Shown in pieces: positions 43,380-53,203 of a stretch of 64,000 nt of DNA (its first letter is position 1; every line of letters starts with the position of its first letter). The position numbers and the translations under genes are program-made. Source of the stretch: Brevundimonas sp. (lineage in GTDB: Bacteria > Pseudomonadota > Alphaproteobacteria > Caulobacterales > Caulobacteraceae); NCBI RefSeq assembly GCF_030682035.1, contig NZ_JAUXQZ010000044.1, forward strand, positions 62,001 through 126,000, in the 5' to 3' direction. The notes beneath the pieces are model-generated. The model made no database searches, had not been told where the DNA came from, and was given only the letters and a program-made list of their open reading frames with translations.

Positions 43380-43740
43380 CCAGGCGGCCGAACAGCTGGG
43401 CGCGGTTGGCGGCCAGCATGGCGGGGTCGAACAGTCCGCCCCCGAGGATGTCTGCGTCATTCATGCCTTCGTCTTCCATTGCGGGACTCATCCCCATGGC
43501 GGGGCGGCGTTCGGCGGCCAGCTTCGTCAGCCCGTGCTCGAACCGATGCAACGCGCTCTTCGCCGTCATCAGGCTGCGCGCCAGCCCGGCCAGTATGTTG
43601 AGTTCGCGGATATGCGACTTGCGGTCCCGCCCCTCCGGGGGCGGAGTCTCGCCGGCGGTCGCCACGGCATCCGCCAACAGCTGCTCCAGCACCTCCAGGC
43701 ACCGCCCGGTCAGTGTGTTTTTGTCCTGATTTCCCGTCAT
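43240..43740 (-). CDS. GTA gp1: terminase small subunit-like protein
   Basis: A 166-residue protein (MTGNQDKNTLTGRCLEVLEQ). The helical core HIRELNILAGLARSLMTAKS-ALHRFEHGLTKLAAE fits the GTA small terminase, and MNDADILGGGLFDPAMLAAN fits its C-terminal tail that contacts gp2. The last 30 residues or so (from about RADTDRDDHGG) are encoded on top of the start of gp2 and may not be conserved. A +1/-1 frameshift or strain-specific late stop is possible. It is the first gene of the cluster. Confidence 0.82.
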   Translation of the reverse strand: MTGNQDKNTLTGRCLEVLEQLLADAVATAGETPPPEGRDRKSHIRELNILAGLARSLMTAKSALHRFEHGLTKLAAERRPAMGMSPAMEDEGMNDADILGGGLFDPAMLAANRAQLFGRLDAVLAGRASGGPGARADTDRDDHGGEPLVADLAGPTGGELAVAAQT

Positions 43741-43796
43741 GCCCAAATAGTAGGCGACCAGCGCAGCCCGGCGGGCAAATCGCAGTTAGAAAATCA

Positions 43797-43809
43797 CAAC
43801 TCGTTGATT
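43797..43809 (-). promoter_or_regulatory. IHF-consensus site in the GTA promoter region
   Basis: The minus strand reads AATCAACGAGTTG, a perfect match to the IHF consensus WATCAANNNNTTR. It lies 57 bp upstream of the gp1 start in an AT-rich patch (about 43785-43830). The patch also contains an AAAATCA/TGATTTT inverted repeat and a GATAAT element. In Caulobacter crescentus, IHF is needed with GafY/GafZ for GTA activation, so the position is meaningful. No transcription start is known here. Confidence 0.65.
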
Positions 43810-43882
43810 TTAGACAACATTATCTCGCCAACCCGACTATGAGTTCGCGGATTGTCAGCACAGCGTCACGCCCTTGGGCGGG

Positions 43883-46303
43883 TCAGGCCGCGTCGGCCGT
43901 CTTCAGGCCCGCTCGTTGCTCCAGCCGCGCGGAGATGACCCGCAGCAACTCCGCCACCTGGATTGGCTTGCCGACGTGATCGTCCATGCCCGCCTCCCGG
44001 CAGCGCAGCATCTGCTCGGGCTGGACATTGGCGGTCAGGGCGATGATCGGGACCTGACCCGCCGGCCCATCGAACGCCCGGATCGCCCGTGTCGCGTCCA
44101 GCCCGTCCATGACCGGCATATGCACGTCCATCAGGATCAGGTCATAGCCGCCGCTCCTGGCCGCCTCGACCGCCTCGGCTCCGTCCTCGACAGTTTCGAA
44201 CGCGACCCCCAGCCCGCCCAGGATGGCCCCCACCAGCTCCCGGTTGGCGGCGGCGTCATCGGCCACAAGGATGCGCAACCCGTCAAGATACGCCGCCTCG
44301 TCGTCCACCCCCTTCTCGGAAACCAACGCTTCCGCCGGCCTCAGGGGAACCTCGAACCAGAAGGTCGAACCTTCCCCCGACCGACTGTCGGCGCCGATCT
44401 CGCCGCCCATCATCTCGACCAGACGGCGCGAGATCGACAGGCCCAGGCCGGTGCCCCCATACACGCGGGTGGTGGAATTATCCGCCTGGCTGAAGCGTTC
44501 GAACAGGGCGTCGATCTTCTCGGCGGCGACGCCGATGCCGGTGTCGGTCACCGCCACCCTCAACCGTTCCGCGGCCCACGACGCCTCGAGCGTCACCCGG
44601 CCCGCCCCGGTGAATTTCACGGCATTGGCCAGGAAGTTCAGCGTCACCTGCCGCAACCGTCCCTCATCTCCCGTCAGCGCCTCGGGCAGTCCCGGATCCA
44701 GCTCTATCGCCAGCGTCAGACCCTTGACCGCGCATTGACCCTCGACCAGGGCCGCCGCTGCTTCCGCCATGGCCCGGGGACTGAAATCCCGATCCTCCAT
44801 TTCCACCGCCCCGGCCTCCAGCTTGGAGTAGTCCAGGATGTCGTTGATGACCCCCAGCAAGGCCTCGCTGGCCGTGCCGATCCGGTCGGCGTATCGCCGC
44901 TCCGTCTCGCCCAGTGTCGGGCTCTGCTGCAACAGGCCTGAAAAGCCGACCACGCTGGTCAGGGGCGTGCGCAGTTCGTGGCTCATATTGGCCAGGAATT
45001 CCGACTTGGCGCGCGCCGCATCGTGAGCCCGGTCCCGGGCCTCCAGCAGTTCAGCCTCAAGTCGCTTGGTATCCGTAATGTCGCGCAGCAGGTCCTGTAT
45101 CTCGACCGGTCGTCCGTTCGCGTCCCATATCAGCCGGGGGTGACCCTCGAACCAGACCAGCTCTCCGTTCTTCTTGAGGGTCCGCCACACCACCCGCGGC
45201 GACGGCGCGCCGGGCCCCGCGGCGACATAGGCCGCATAGGCCGCCTTGATCGACAGCACGTCGTCGGGATGAACGAAGTCGGCATAGAAGCGTCCCACCA
45301 GATCCTCGGGCCGATAACCAAGGGCCGTCTCGATCACCGGCGAGACATAGGTGAATATCCCGTCCACCCCGGTCATGGTGATGATGTCCGAGGAATGCTC
45401 CGCCAGCAGCCGGTAGCGCGCCTCGCTGCTCTGGATCAGATCGATGGCGCGTTCGGCCTCGGTGACATCCTGGAACACCCCGAACAGGGCGGTCACCCGC
45501 CCCCTGTCGTCCCGTTCGGTTTCGGCCTTGGCGGTCACCGTCCGTTCCTCGCCGTCCGGGCGGAACAGCCTCAGCTTGAACTCATAGCCCTCGCCCGTGC
45601 TGATCGCCCGGTCGAGGAGTCCGCGGAAGACCGGCTCGTCGTCCGGGTGGTAGGTGGCCAGAATGCCTCCGGCCGAGGGATCGAACGTCTCCCGCGTCAC
45701 GCCGTGAATGCGGTAAACTGCGTCGGACCAGGTGATGGCGTGCGGCTCGATCTGGTAGCGCCACTGCCCGACGCCGGTCATCTCCTCGGCCAGACGCAGG
45801 AGTTCCAGCTGCTCGGCCTGCTGCCGGATGGCTTCCGCCCGATCCAGAATTTCGCCGGCCATTCGGGCCAGCAGCTTCAGGTTCTCCAGTTCGGCGTCGT
45901 CGGGTTTGGGACGCGCCTTGATGTCCATCACGCCGATCGCGCCCACAACCTCGCCCGCGGCGTTGACCACGCTGGCGCCGGCGAAGAACCGCAACCTCGG
46001 CTCGCCGGTCACCATCGGATGGTCGCGGACGCGCTCGTCGGCCAGGGCGTCCTCGATCACCAGCACCGCGTCCGGTCCCATGGCGGCCACCAGGTTCGTC
46101 GCCGTCAGACCGCGGGGCATTTCGCTCCGCCCGAGGCCGATACTGGCGCGGAACAGGGTCCGGTCCTCGTCGAGGACGCCTATCATGGCGTGAGACGCGC
46201 CGAACATGGCGGAGGCGAGCGCCGTCAGCCGCTCGAACGGGCTGTCCAGATCCAGTCGATCCGTCGCTGCTTCCCGCGGCGTTTTCGGACGTTTCGCTCC
46301 CAT
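43883..46303 (-). CDS. Hybrid sensor histidine kinase (GAF-PAS-PAS-HisKA-HATPase-REC)
   Basis: An 806-residue cytosolic kinase without membrane spans. A GAF domain (about residues 22-160) is followed by two PAS domains (about 170-300 and 305-430: GVGQWRYQIEPHAITWSDAV, DGIFTYVSPVIETALGYRPE). HisKA carries the phosphoacceptor in FLANMSHELRTPLTSVVGFS. The HATPase has NFLANAVKFTGAG and GGTGLGLSISRRLVEMMGGE. A C-terminal receiver has LILMDVHMPVMDG with an intact Asp. No dedicated output gene is adjacent. It is directly upstream of the GTA cluster on the same strand. Confidence 0.93.
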   Translation of the reverse strand: MGAKRPKTPREAATDRLDLDSPFERLTALASAMFGASHAMIGVLDEDRTLFRASIGLGRSEMPRGLTATNLVAAMGPDAVLVIEDALADERVRDHPMVTGEPRLRFFAGASVVNAAGEVVGAIGVMDIKARPKPDDAELENLKLLARMAGEILDRAEAIRQQAEQLELLRLAEEMTGVGQWRYQIEPHAITWSDAVYRIHGVTRETFDPSAGGILATYHPDDEPVFRGLLDRAISTGEGYEFKLRLFRPDGEERTVTAKAETERDDRGRVTALFGVFQDVTEAERAIDLIQSSEARYRLLAEHSSDIITMTGVDGIFTYVSPVIETALGYRPEDLVGRFYADFVHPDDVLSIKAAYAAYVAAGPGAPSPRVVWRTLKKNGELVWFEGHPRLIWDANGRPVEIQDLLRDITDTKRLEAELLEARDRAHDAARAKSEFLANMSHELRTPLTSVVGFSGLLQQSPTLGETERRYADRIGTASEALLGVINDILDYSKLEAGAVEMEDRDFSPRAMAEAAAALVEGQCAVKGLTLAIELDPGLPEALTGDEGRLRQVTLNFLANAVKFTGAGRVTLEASWAAERLRVAVTDTGIGVAAEKIDALFERFSQADNSTTRVYGGTGLGLSISRRLVEMMGGEIGADSRSGEGSTFWFEVPLRPAEALVSEKGVDDEAAYLDGLRILVADDAAANRELVGAILGGLGVAFETVEDGAEAVEAARSGGYDLILMDVHMPVMDGLDATRAIRAFDGPAGQVPIIALTANVQPEQMLRCREAGMDDHVGKPIQVAELLRVISARLEQRAGLKTADAA

Positions 46304-46338
46304 CTCTTCAGCCTACAGAGAGAACCACGAAATATTGG

Positions 46339-46803
46339 TTAGCGGCGTTGACCCCGCTCGAGGTTCCACTCCGGGGCCTCGAAATCCAGCGCGTCCTCGG
46401 CCTCCGCCAAGGCCAGTTCCGACACCGTCTGCCCGCGCACCGAGACCCCGGCCGTGTGTACGCTCTCGGGGTCGCCCGAGACCAGCGGATGCCAGTCCGC
46501 CAGGCCCCGCCCCTCATGCACCCGGCGATAGCCGCACGACTTCGGCATCCACCCCAGCTGTTCGATATTCCACGGCGTCAACTTGATGCAGTCCGGCACC
46601 TGTGCGCGCCGGTTGGCGTAGTCGACACAGGTGCATCTGTCGCTGTCGAACAGCTTGCAGTGCACCCGCGTCGGGATCACCTGGCCGGTGTCCTCGTCCT
46701 CGATCCGGATCAGGCAGCACAGGCCGCAGCCGTCACACAGGCTCTCCCACTCCTCGCGGGACATCTGTTCCAGACGCTTGGTTTGCCAGAAGGGCCGATC
46801 CAT
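46339..46803 (-). CDS. YcgN-family cysteine cluster protein (UPF0260)
   Basis: A 154-residue protein. [20 protein letters not shown] and later [20 protein letters not shown] and [11 protein letters not shown] form the conserved cysteine cluster of the YcgN/YkgJ zinc- or iron-chelating family. [26 protein letters not shown] is also typical. Its biochemical role is unknown. It precedes the hybrid kinase on the same strand with a 35-nt gap. Confidence 0.92.
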   Translation of the reverse strand: MDRPFWQTKRLEQMSREEWESLCDGCGLCCLIRIEDEDTGQVIPTRVHCKLFDSDRCTCVDYANRRAQVPDCIKLTPWNIEQLGWMPKSCGYRRVHEGRGLADWHPLVSGDPESVHTAGVSVRGQTVSELALAEAEDALDFEAPEWNLERGQRR

Positions 46804-47259
46804 CGGCGGCCTCTTACGCGGATCGCCCCGGGCTGTCTCCGCCCTTCGGCGGGATCAGGTCGCGGGCGGTTCAGGTGTAGTGACCACGGGGCCCATCAGC
46901 GGCATGACGGGAACCGGGCCGGAGACCGGCGCCGGCGCCACGGCGTCCACCCTCTGTCAGATGTTCAGCCGGTTGGCCGGCGGCGCCTCGGCGCCGAGCG
47001 CCCCGCCAGCCGGTCGCTTCAGCCGAAGCCCCGCTTCCGGCGCGCGGGCGGCGCGGCCTCCTGATCCTGATGGCTCATTCTCATCCCCCCGGACGTTCGG
47101 CCTCAGTCTAACACTGGTCCGCGTCGCACCCGGGCGAATCCCACTTCGGGCGAAGACGACTGCCGGTGGTCACAACGGGCCAGACCCCCTATATGGCCGC
47201 CTTCGACCGCGCGGACTCCCCGCCGCCCCCATTTCCAAGCGCGCGCGTCCAAGGTTTGC
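46804..47259. other. 456-bp region without a convincing gene
   Basis: It lies between the divergent ycgN-like gene and the ABC-F gene. It contains a GC-rich palindrome (CGGCGCC-TC-GGCGCCG near 46980). On the minus strand a 21-codon frame starts at 47084 (MRMSHQDQEAAPPARRKRGF). After a one-base shift it would continue as LKRPAGGALGAEAPPANRLN to a stop at 46957. This could be a small or broken gene, but nothing in the sequence proves it. Promoters for both flanking genes must also lie here. Confidence 0.5.
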
Positions 47260-49107
<1,848 letters not shown>

Positions 49108-49157
49108 CCAGCCTCTTGATCGGTTTTGGACGACCAAATACGCCTCTGTTTCTCGGC

Positions 49158-49194
49158 TATAACCGATCACATTCTTGACGTTTGATCGGTTATA
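49158..49194. promoter_or_regulatory. Inverted-repeat operator upstream of the HTH/Fic pair
   Basis: TATAACCGATCA (49158-49169) and TGATCGGTTATA (49183-49194) are perfect 12-bp inverted arms separated by 13 bp. A third half-site, TTGATCGGTTTT, lies about 45 bp upstream, close to the uup stop. The right arm ends 14 bp before the antitoxin ATG. The arrangement fits autorepression by the HTH protein encoded next. Confidence 0.75.
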
Positions 49195-49208
49195 GGCTTC
49201 AACGTTGC

Positions 49209-49679
49209 ATGGCCTATTTCCTCCCCAACGCTCGCGCTCGTCGCCATCTGGACCGGAAGCTGGCCCCTTTGAAGGATCTCGATGGTTTTACGCGCCCTCC
49301 TCACGGATGGGTGCGCGCCATTCGGGACGGCTTGGGCATGACGACGCGGCAGTTCGGGGCCCGACTGGGTGTCGCGCCTTCGACCGTAACGGGCATCGAG
49401 CAGGGAGAGGTCAAGGACAGCGTATCGCTCCGCACCCTCAGACGGGCCGCCGAAGCCTTGGGGTGCCGCCTGGTCTATGCCATCGTCCCGGAACGGTCCC
49501 TTGAGGAAAGCGTGTTCGACCGGGCGGCGCGGCTCGCCGACGCCCAACTGTCGCGGGCGCATCACACCATGAGCCTGGAGAACCAGGCCTTGGGATCAAA
49601 CGATCTCGCGTTCGAACGGGCTCGCCTGATCGAGGATCTTCTTCGAGGAGACCCGCGCCGCCTTTGGGACGAAGCATGA
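49209..49679 (+). CDS. Mobile mystery protein A (XRE-type HTH antitoxin-like)
   Basis: A 156-residue protein with the TIGR02612 pattern: ARRHLDRKLAPLKDLDGFTR-PPHGWVRAIRDGLGMT, then an XRE helix-turn-helix TTRQFGARLGVAPSTVTGIE. A C-terminal helix (RLVYAIVPERSLEESVFDRA) follows. The ATG at 49209 is preferred over the upstream one, which overlaps the operator. It overlaps the Fic gene (ATGA). It likely represses the operon and may neutralise the Fic protein. Confidence 0.9.
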   Translation: MAYFLPNARARRHLDRKLAPLKDLDGFTRPPHGWVRAIRDGLGMTTRQFGARLGVAPSTVTGIEQGEVKDSVSLRTLRRAAEALGCRLVYAIVPERSLEESVFDRAARLADAQLSRAHHTMSLENQALGSNDLAFERARLIEDLLRGDPRRLWDEA

Positions 49680-50269
49680 GCGACGCGCTGTTCGACGCGG
49701 ACGACGGAGCCCACACCCCATTGTCGCCAGAAGAACGCGACGGCCTCATCCCGACCTACATCACGACCCGCAACGAATTGAACGACGCCGAACATGCCAA
49801 TATCAGCGACGCTGATCGCTGGGCATTCACTCGCAAACGCGATGTCCTCAACCAGACCTTCCTGCGCGCCCTGCACAAGCGGATGTTCGGGAAAGTCTGG
49901 CGCTGGGCCGGAACCTTCAGTCAGGAATCGAACCGCCGCATCGGCGTCGATAACTGGCGCATCCAGGTCGAACTCGGCGACCTGATCGACACCGTTCAGT
50001 ACTGGATCGCTCATCAGACCTACGCGCCCGATGAGATCGCCGTGCGGTTCCACCATAAGCTGACCTGGATCCATGCCTTTCCCAACGGCAACGGCCGCCA
50101 TGCCCGTCTCGCAGCCGATCTGCTCGCTGCCTCGTTACAACAGCGCCCCTTCACCTGGGGTAGCGCCGGTCTGGTTGGAATCACGTCCCTGCGGGATCGC
50201 TATGTTGCTGCCTTGCGCACCGCGGATGCCCATGACATCGGGCCTTTGCTCGCCTTCGCGCGATCCTGA
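49676..50269 (+). CDS. Mobile mystery protein B (Fic-domain)
   Basis: A 197-residue Fic-fold protein. The active-site motif is WIHAFPNGNGRHARLAADLL, matching H-x-F-x-D/N-GNGR; Asn replaces the common Asp. The N-terminal DALFDADDGAHTPLSPEERD and LIPTYITTRNELNDAE are typical of TIGR02613. Fic proteins transfer AMP or related groups to target proteins. Its start lies within the stop of the HTH gene. Together they form a type of mobile addiction or defence module found in scattered genomes. Confidence 0.92.
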   Translation: MSDALFDADDGAHTPLSPEERDGLIPTYITTRNELNDAEHANISDADRWAFTRKRDVLNQTFLRALHKRMFGKVWRWAGTFSQESNRRIGVDNWRIQVELGDLIDTVQYWIAHQTYAPDEIAVRFHHKLTWIHAFPNGNGRHARLAADLLAASLQQRPFTWGSAGLVGITSLRDRYVAALRTADAHDIGPLLAFARS

Positions 50270-50324
50270 ACCGGCGTCCGAACGCCGCATCGCGCAGCCC
50301 GAGCCCAAGATCTAGCCTGCCCCC

Positions 50325-50564
50325 ATGATCGCCCGCGTTCGCCGCCTGGACCTGACCCCCGCAGAACGCCGGACCGCCGAGCGCACCAATGCCGCCCTGG
50401 CCCTGATCCCGCGCCTCAAGGCCGACGGCTGGCGCCTGACGGCCGGGCAATGGCTCAGCAGCGGTTTCGGCCAAGTCGCCCAGCGGGTCACCGGCGCCCA
50501 GCTGCCGCGGCGCGAGGTCCGGGTCTGGCTCGACGGTCGTCTGGCTGCCCTCGACGCCGCCTGA
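50325..50564 (+). CDS. Small hypothetical basic protein
   Basis: A 79-residue protein (MIARVRRLDLTPAERRTAER, ending VRVWLDGRLAALDAA). It is rich in Arg and Ala with regular helical periodicity, and it follows the Fic gene by 55 nt on the same strand. Codon use looks like a real high-GC gene, but no domain is recognised. It could be a stray frame in a GC-rich area. Confidence 0.45.
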   Translation: MIARVRRLDLTPAERRTAERTNAALALIPRLKADGWRLTAGQWLSSGFGQVAQRVTGAQLPRREVRVWLDGRLAALDAA

Positions 50565-51399
50565 CCCCTTCCGAGGCCCGAAAACAGCCTGTTCGGAACG
50601 AATTTCCGGCCGTTTTCGAGAGTCTGTGCAGAAGTCGCAAGACCTTCACATCTCGAAGAAAATTCGAACATCGCCACAAACATGCAAGCGCCTTGCACGA
50701 TTTATCCCCAAGGCCGTCCACAGACGCTCGTTCCGGACCGCTTGCTACATCTGCGGATCGGAGCGAGCTTGATCAGGCCGAGGGACACGGCGGCGCGGAA
50801 AACCGGGGAGACCCGGGGCTCAAAGCGGACCGGCCCGGCTCTCTGATCGAACGCACCGGGGGGTTTCGACCTTAACGGACGGGAGACAGGATCAAGGCCC
50901 AAAGGACCCTTCGAAGGCTTCGGCCGGAGAAGACCAGAGGGAACCGGATCGGGATCGATGGACGGCGCGGGGCTCGACCTCGTGGAACGCCGGAGACCAG
51001 GAGCGCGACAGGATACAGCTGACCATCGCCGGGGTTCGCCTCGCTGATGCAAAGCCAGGGTTCTGAACCTCAATGGCCAAGTCCAACCCGGACTTGGCGA
51101 GGGGACGAGGAAAACCGGTTCGCCGGGGATCTTCGTCCCCTCGCTCAATTCTGGTGGGCGCTATCGCGCGCCGCGCGGCGGCTTGCTGCTTGAGCGCGGT
51201 CCATCGTCATCCCCCGACTTGATCGGGGGATCGCGACGCGGTCGCTCGCGGCTTGAGGGCGCGATCGTCTCCTCCCCATACATGGGGAGGTGGCGCGGCG
51301 CGGCTTCCCGCCGTGACGGAGGGGCAGCGCAAGCGCCGGCGCGCTATCGGCCTTCTCCACGCCCTTCCCTTCCCCGCACCTGAGCCGTAAACCAAGGTC
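50565..51399. other. 835-bp region without a recognisable gene; structured RNA candidate
   Basis: No frame here has a convincing protein. The first 130 bp are less GC-rich and hold TGCAAG-CGC-CTTGCA and a TTTATCCCCA sequence one step from a DnaA box. Two adjacent strong hairpins follow: CCAAGTCC-AACCC-GGACTTGG (51077-51097) and a perfect 12-bp stem GCGAGGGGACGA/TCGTCCCCTCGC (51097-51108 with 51133-51144). A palindromic repeat lies at 51265-51327. No TPP-box motif was found, although a thiY-like gene follows. A leader RNA or small RNA is possible. Confidence 0.5.
51265..51327. repeat. GC-rich palindromic element upstream of the thiY-like gene
   Basis: CTCCTCCCCATACATGGGGA is followed by GGTGGCGCGGCGCGGC...CGTGACGGAGGGGCA. 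It has the same order of hairpin, GTGGCG spacer and GACGGAGGGG block as the copy inside the capsid gene (37684-37731). It lies about 70 bp upstream of the transporter operon. Confidence 0.75.
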
Positions 51400-52446
51400 A
51401 TGACCTTGCGTGGGAATCGCCGTTTCTCGCCGGACCGCCGCGCCCTGCTGGCCGGGGCAGGCGCACTCGCGACCACGGCTGCGCTCGTCGGCTGCCAGCG
51501 CGCCGAGGCTCCAGTCGATGAGGAGGGCCGCGTCCGCCTGCGCTTCGCCACCGACTGGCGCGCCCAGGCCGAGCACGGCGGTTTCTACCAGGCCTTGGCC
51601 TCGGGGGCCTATGCCAAGCGCGGCCTGAACGTCCAGATCATGCAGGGCGGCCCGGGCGTCAACGTGCCCCAGCTGCTGGCCTCGGGCGCAGTCGAGCTGG
51701 GCATGGGCTCCAACAGCTTCATCCCGATGAATCTGGTCGCCGAGGGCGCGCCGGTGAAGGCCGTCGCCGCCTTCTTCCAGAAGGACCCCCAGGTCCTCAT
51801 CGCCCACCCCGACCCGGCGCTGAAGACCATCGCCGACCTGGCCGGGCGCCCCTTCCTGCTCGCCACCGCCTCGCGCGACGCCTTCTGGGTCTGGCTCAAG
51901 GCCAAATACGGCTTCACCGACGATCAGGTCAGGACCTATAATTTCAACCCCGCGCCCTTCCTCGCCGATGAGCGGGCGGTGCAGCAGGGCTATCTGACCT
52001 CGGAGCCCTACACGATCGAGCAGGCGGCGGGCTTCGCCCCGCGGGTCTTCCTGCTGGCCGATGAGGGCTATCCCTCCTACGCCGCGATGGTCCTGGCCCC
52101 CAACGCCTTCGCCCGCGACAACGCCGCCGCCCTGCGCAGCTTCATCGCCGCCTCCGCCGAGGGCTGGCGCGACTATATCCATGGCGACGCCAAGGCCGCG
52201 GATGCCGAGATTCGCAAGGCCAACCCCGAGATGACCCAGGCCATACTCGACCAGGCCCGCGCCCGGCTGAAGGCCAATGGCGTGGTCGACGGCGGCGACG
52301 CCGCCCTCTACGGCCTCGGCGCCATGACCGCCGAACGCTGGCAGGCCTTCTTCGAGGTCACATCCCAGGCCGGCGTCTATCCGCCCAATCTGGACTGGCG
52401 CCAGGCCTTCACCACCCAGTATCTGCCCGGCCGTGGCCGGAGCTGA
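51400..52446 (+). CDS. ABC transporter substrate-binding protein, NMT1/ThiY-like
   Basis: A 348-residue periplasmic binding protein. Its signal combines a twin-arginine motif (PDRRALLAGAGALA) with a lipobox (AALVGC). The NMT1/THI5-like fold is seen in LRFATDWRAQAEHGGFYQAL, GLNVQIMQGGPGVNVPQLLA and VELGMGSNSFIPMN. This family binds thiamine-pyrimidine precursors (ThiY), riboflavin or sulfonates. TDWxAxxEHGGFYQA is closest to ThiY and RibY. The ATP-binding gene overlaps its 3' end. Confidence 0.9.
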   Translation: MTLRGNRRFSPDRRALLAGAGALATTAALVGCQRAEAPVDEEGRVRLRFATDWRAQAEHGGFYQALASGAYAKRGLNVQIMQGGPGVNVPQLLASGAVELGMGSNSFIPMNLVAEGAPVKAVAAFFQKDPQVLIAHPDPALKTIADLAGRPFLLATASRDAFWVWLKAKYGFTDDQVRTYNFNPAPFLADERAVQQGYLTSEPYTIEQAAGFAPRVFLLADEGYPSYAAMVLAPNAFARDNAAALRSFIAASAEGWRDYIHGDAKAADAEIRKANPEMTQAILDQARARLKANGVVDGGDAALYGLGAMTAERWQAFFEVTSQAGVYPPNLDWRQAFTTQYLPGRGRS

Positions 52447-53203
52447 CGCTGCGGCGTCGCTCGACGACGTCGTCGTCCGCTATCCCGGCCGCGCGCCGCT
52501 CGGCCCGATCAGCCTGATCGTCCCCCCCGGCGAGATCGTCGCCGTCGTTGGCGCCTCGGGCGCCGGCAAGTCCACGGTCCTTCGCCTGCTGGCGGGGCTG
52601 GAGCCGCCGTCGCAGGGGGTTGTGCACCGGGCCGAAGGGCGGACCGGCTTTGTCTTCCAGTCCGCGACCCTGATGCCCTGGGCCGACGCTCTCGCCAATG
52701 TCGCCCTGCCGTTGGATCTGGCCGGCCTGGCCCGCTCCGAAGCCCGCTTCCGCGCCGCCGAAGCCCTGGCCGCCGTCGGTCTCGGCGACAGGCTCGACGC
52801 TCGACCGCGCCAGCTGTCCGGCGGCATGGCCATGCGCGTCGCCCTCGCCCGGGGCTTGGTCACAGCGCCAGACCTGCTTCTGCTCGACGAACCCTTCGCC
52901 GCCCTCGACAGCGTCACCCGCCGCCGCCTGATCGAGGATCTGCACCGTCTCTGGGCCGGCCGGGCGCCACGTCCCGCCATCGTCTTCGTGACCCATGACG
53001 TCGAGGAGGCCGTCTATTTTGCCGACCGGGCCGTGGTGCTCGACGCGACGACAGGCCGGGTGGCGGCTGAACTTCGGTCACCCGGTCCCTTGCCGAGGCC
53101 CGAGGGTTGGCGCGGGGACGCCGGCTACCGGACGGCGGTGGAGGCGCTGGCCGTCGCGCTGGCCAAGGCCATGCAGCCTCTCCCGGTGAAAGTCAGCGCA
53201 TGA
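52433..53203 (+). CDS. ABC transporter ATP-binding protein, ThiZ-like
   Basis: A 256-residue ATPase starting at GTG within the preceding gene. Walker A is GASGAGKSTVLRLLAGLEPP, the Q-loop FVFQSATLMPWADALANVAL, the signature LSGGMAMRVALARGL and Walker B LLLLDEPFAALD. The 'LMPW' Q-loop is typical of the nitrate/sulfonate/thiamine-precursor importer branch (TauB/SsuB/ThiZ). Confidence 0.93.
   Translation: MAGADAAASLDDVVVRYPGRAPLGPISLIVPPGEIVAVVGASGAGKSTVLRLLAGLEPPSQGVVHRAEGRTGFVFQSATLMPWADALANVALPLDLAGLARSEARFRAAEALAAVGLGDRLDARPRQLSGGMAMRVALARGLVTAPDLLLLDEPFAALDSVTRRRLIEDLHRLWAGRAPRPAIVFVTHDVEEAVYFADRAVVLDATTGRVAAELRSPGPLPRPEGWRGDAGYRTAVEALAVALAKAMQPLPVKVSA

Noticed and set aside
46957..47084. 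A small minus-strand gene, possibly frameshifted
   Set aside because: Only 21 codons in the first frame; joining the second needs a one-base shift, and no family is recognised.
50690..50725. Possible replication-origin signals (TTTATCCCCA and a TCCACAG sequence)
   Set aside because: Only one near-match to a DnaA box, no cluster, and no hemE, parAB or dnaA neighbours.
50702..51148. A 148-codon minus-strand frame in the long non-coding region
   Set aside because: It is Pro/Arg/Ser-rich, without a ribosome site or motif, and runs across the two strong hairpins.
51150..51399. A TPP riboswitch before the thiY-like transporter
   Set aside because: No CUGAGA or ACCUGA...GCCAGCG-like THI-box segments were found on the plus strand.
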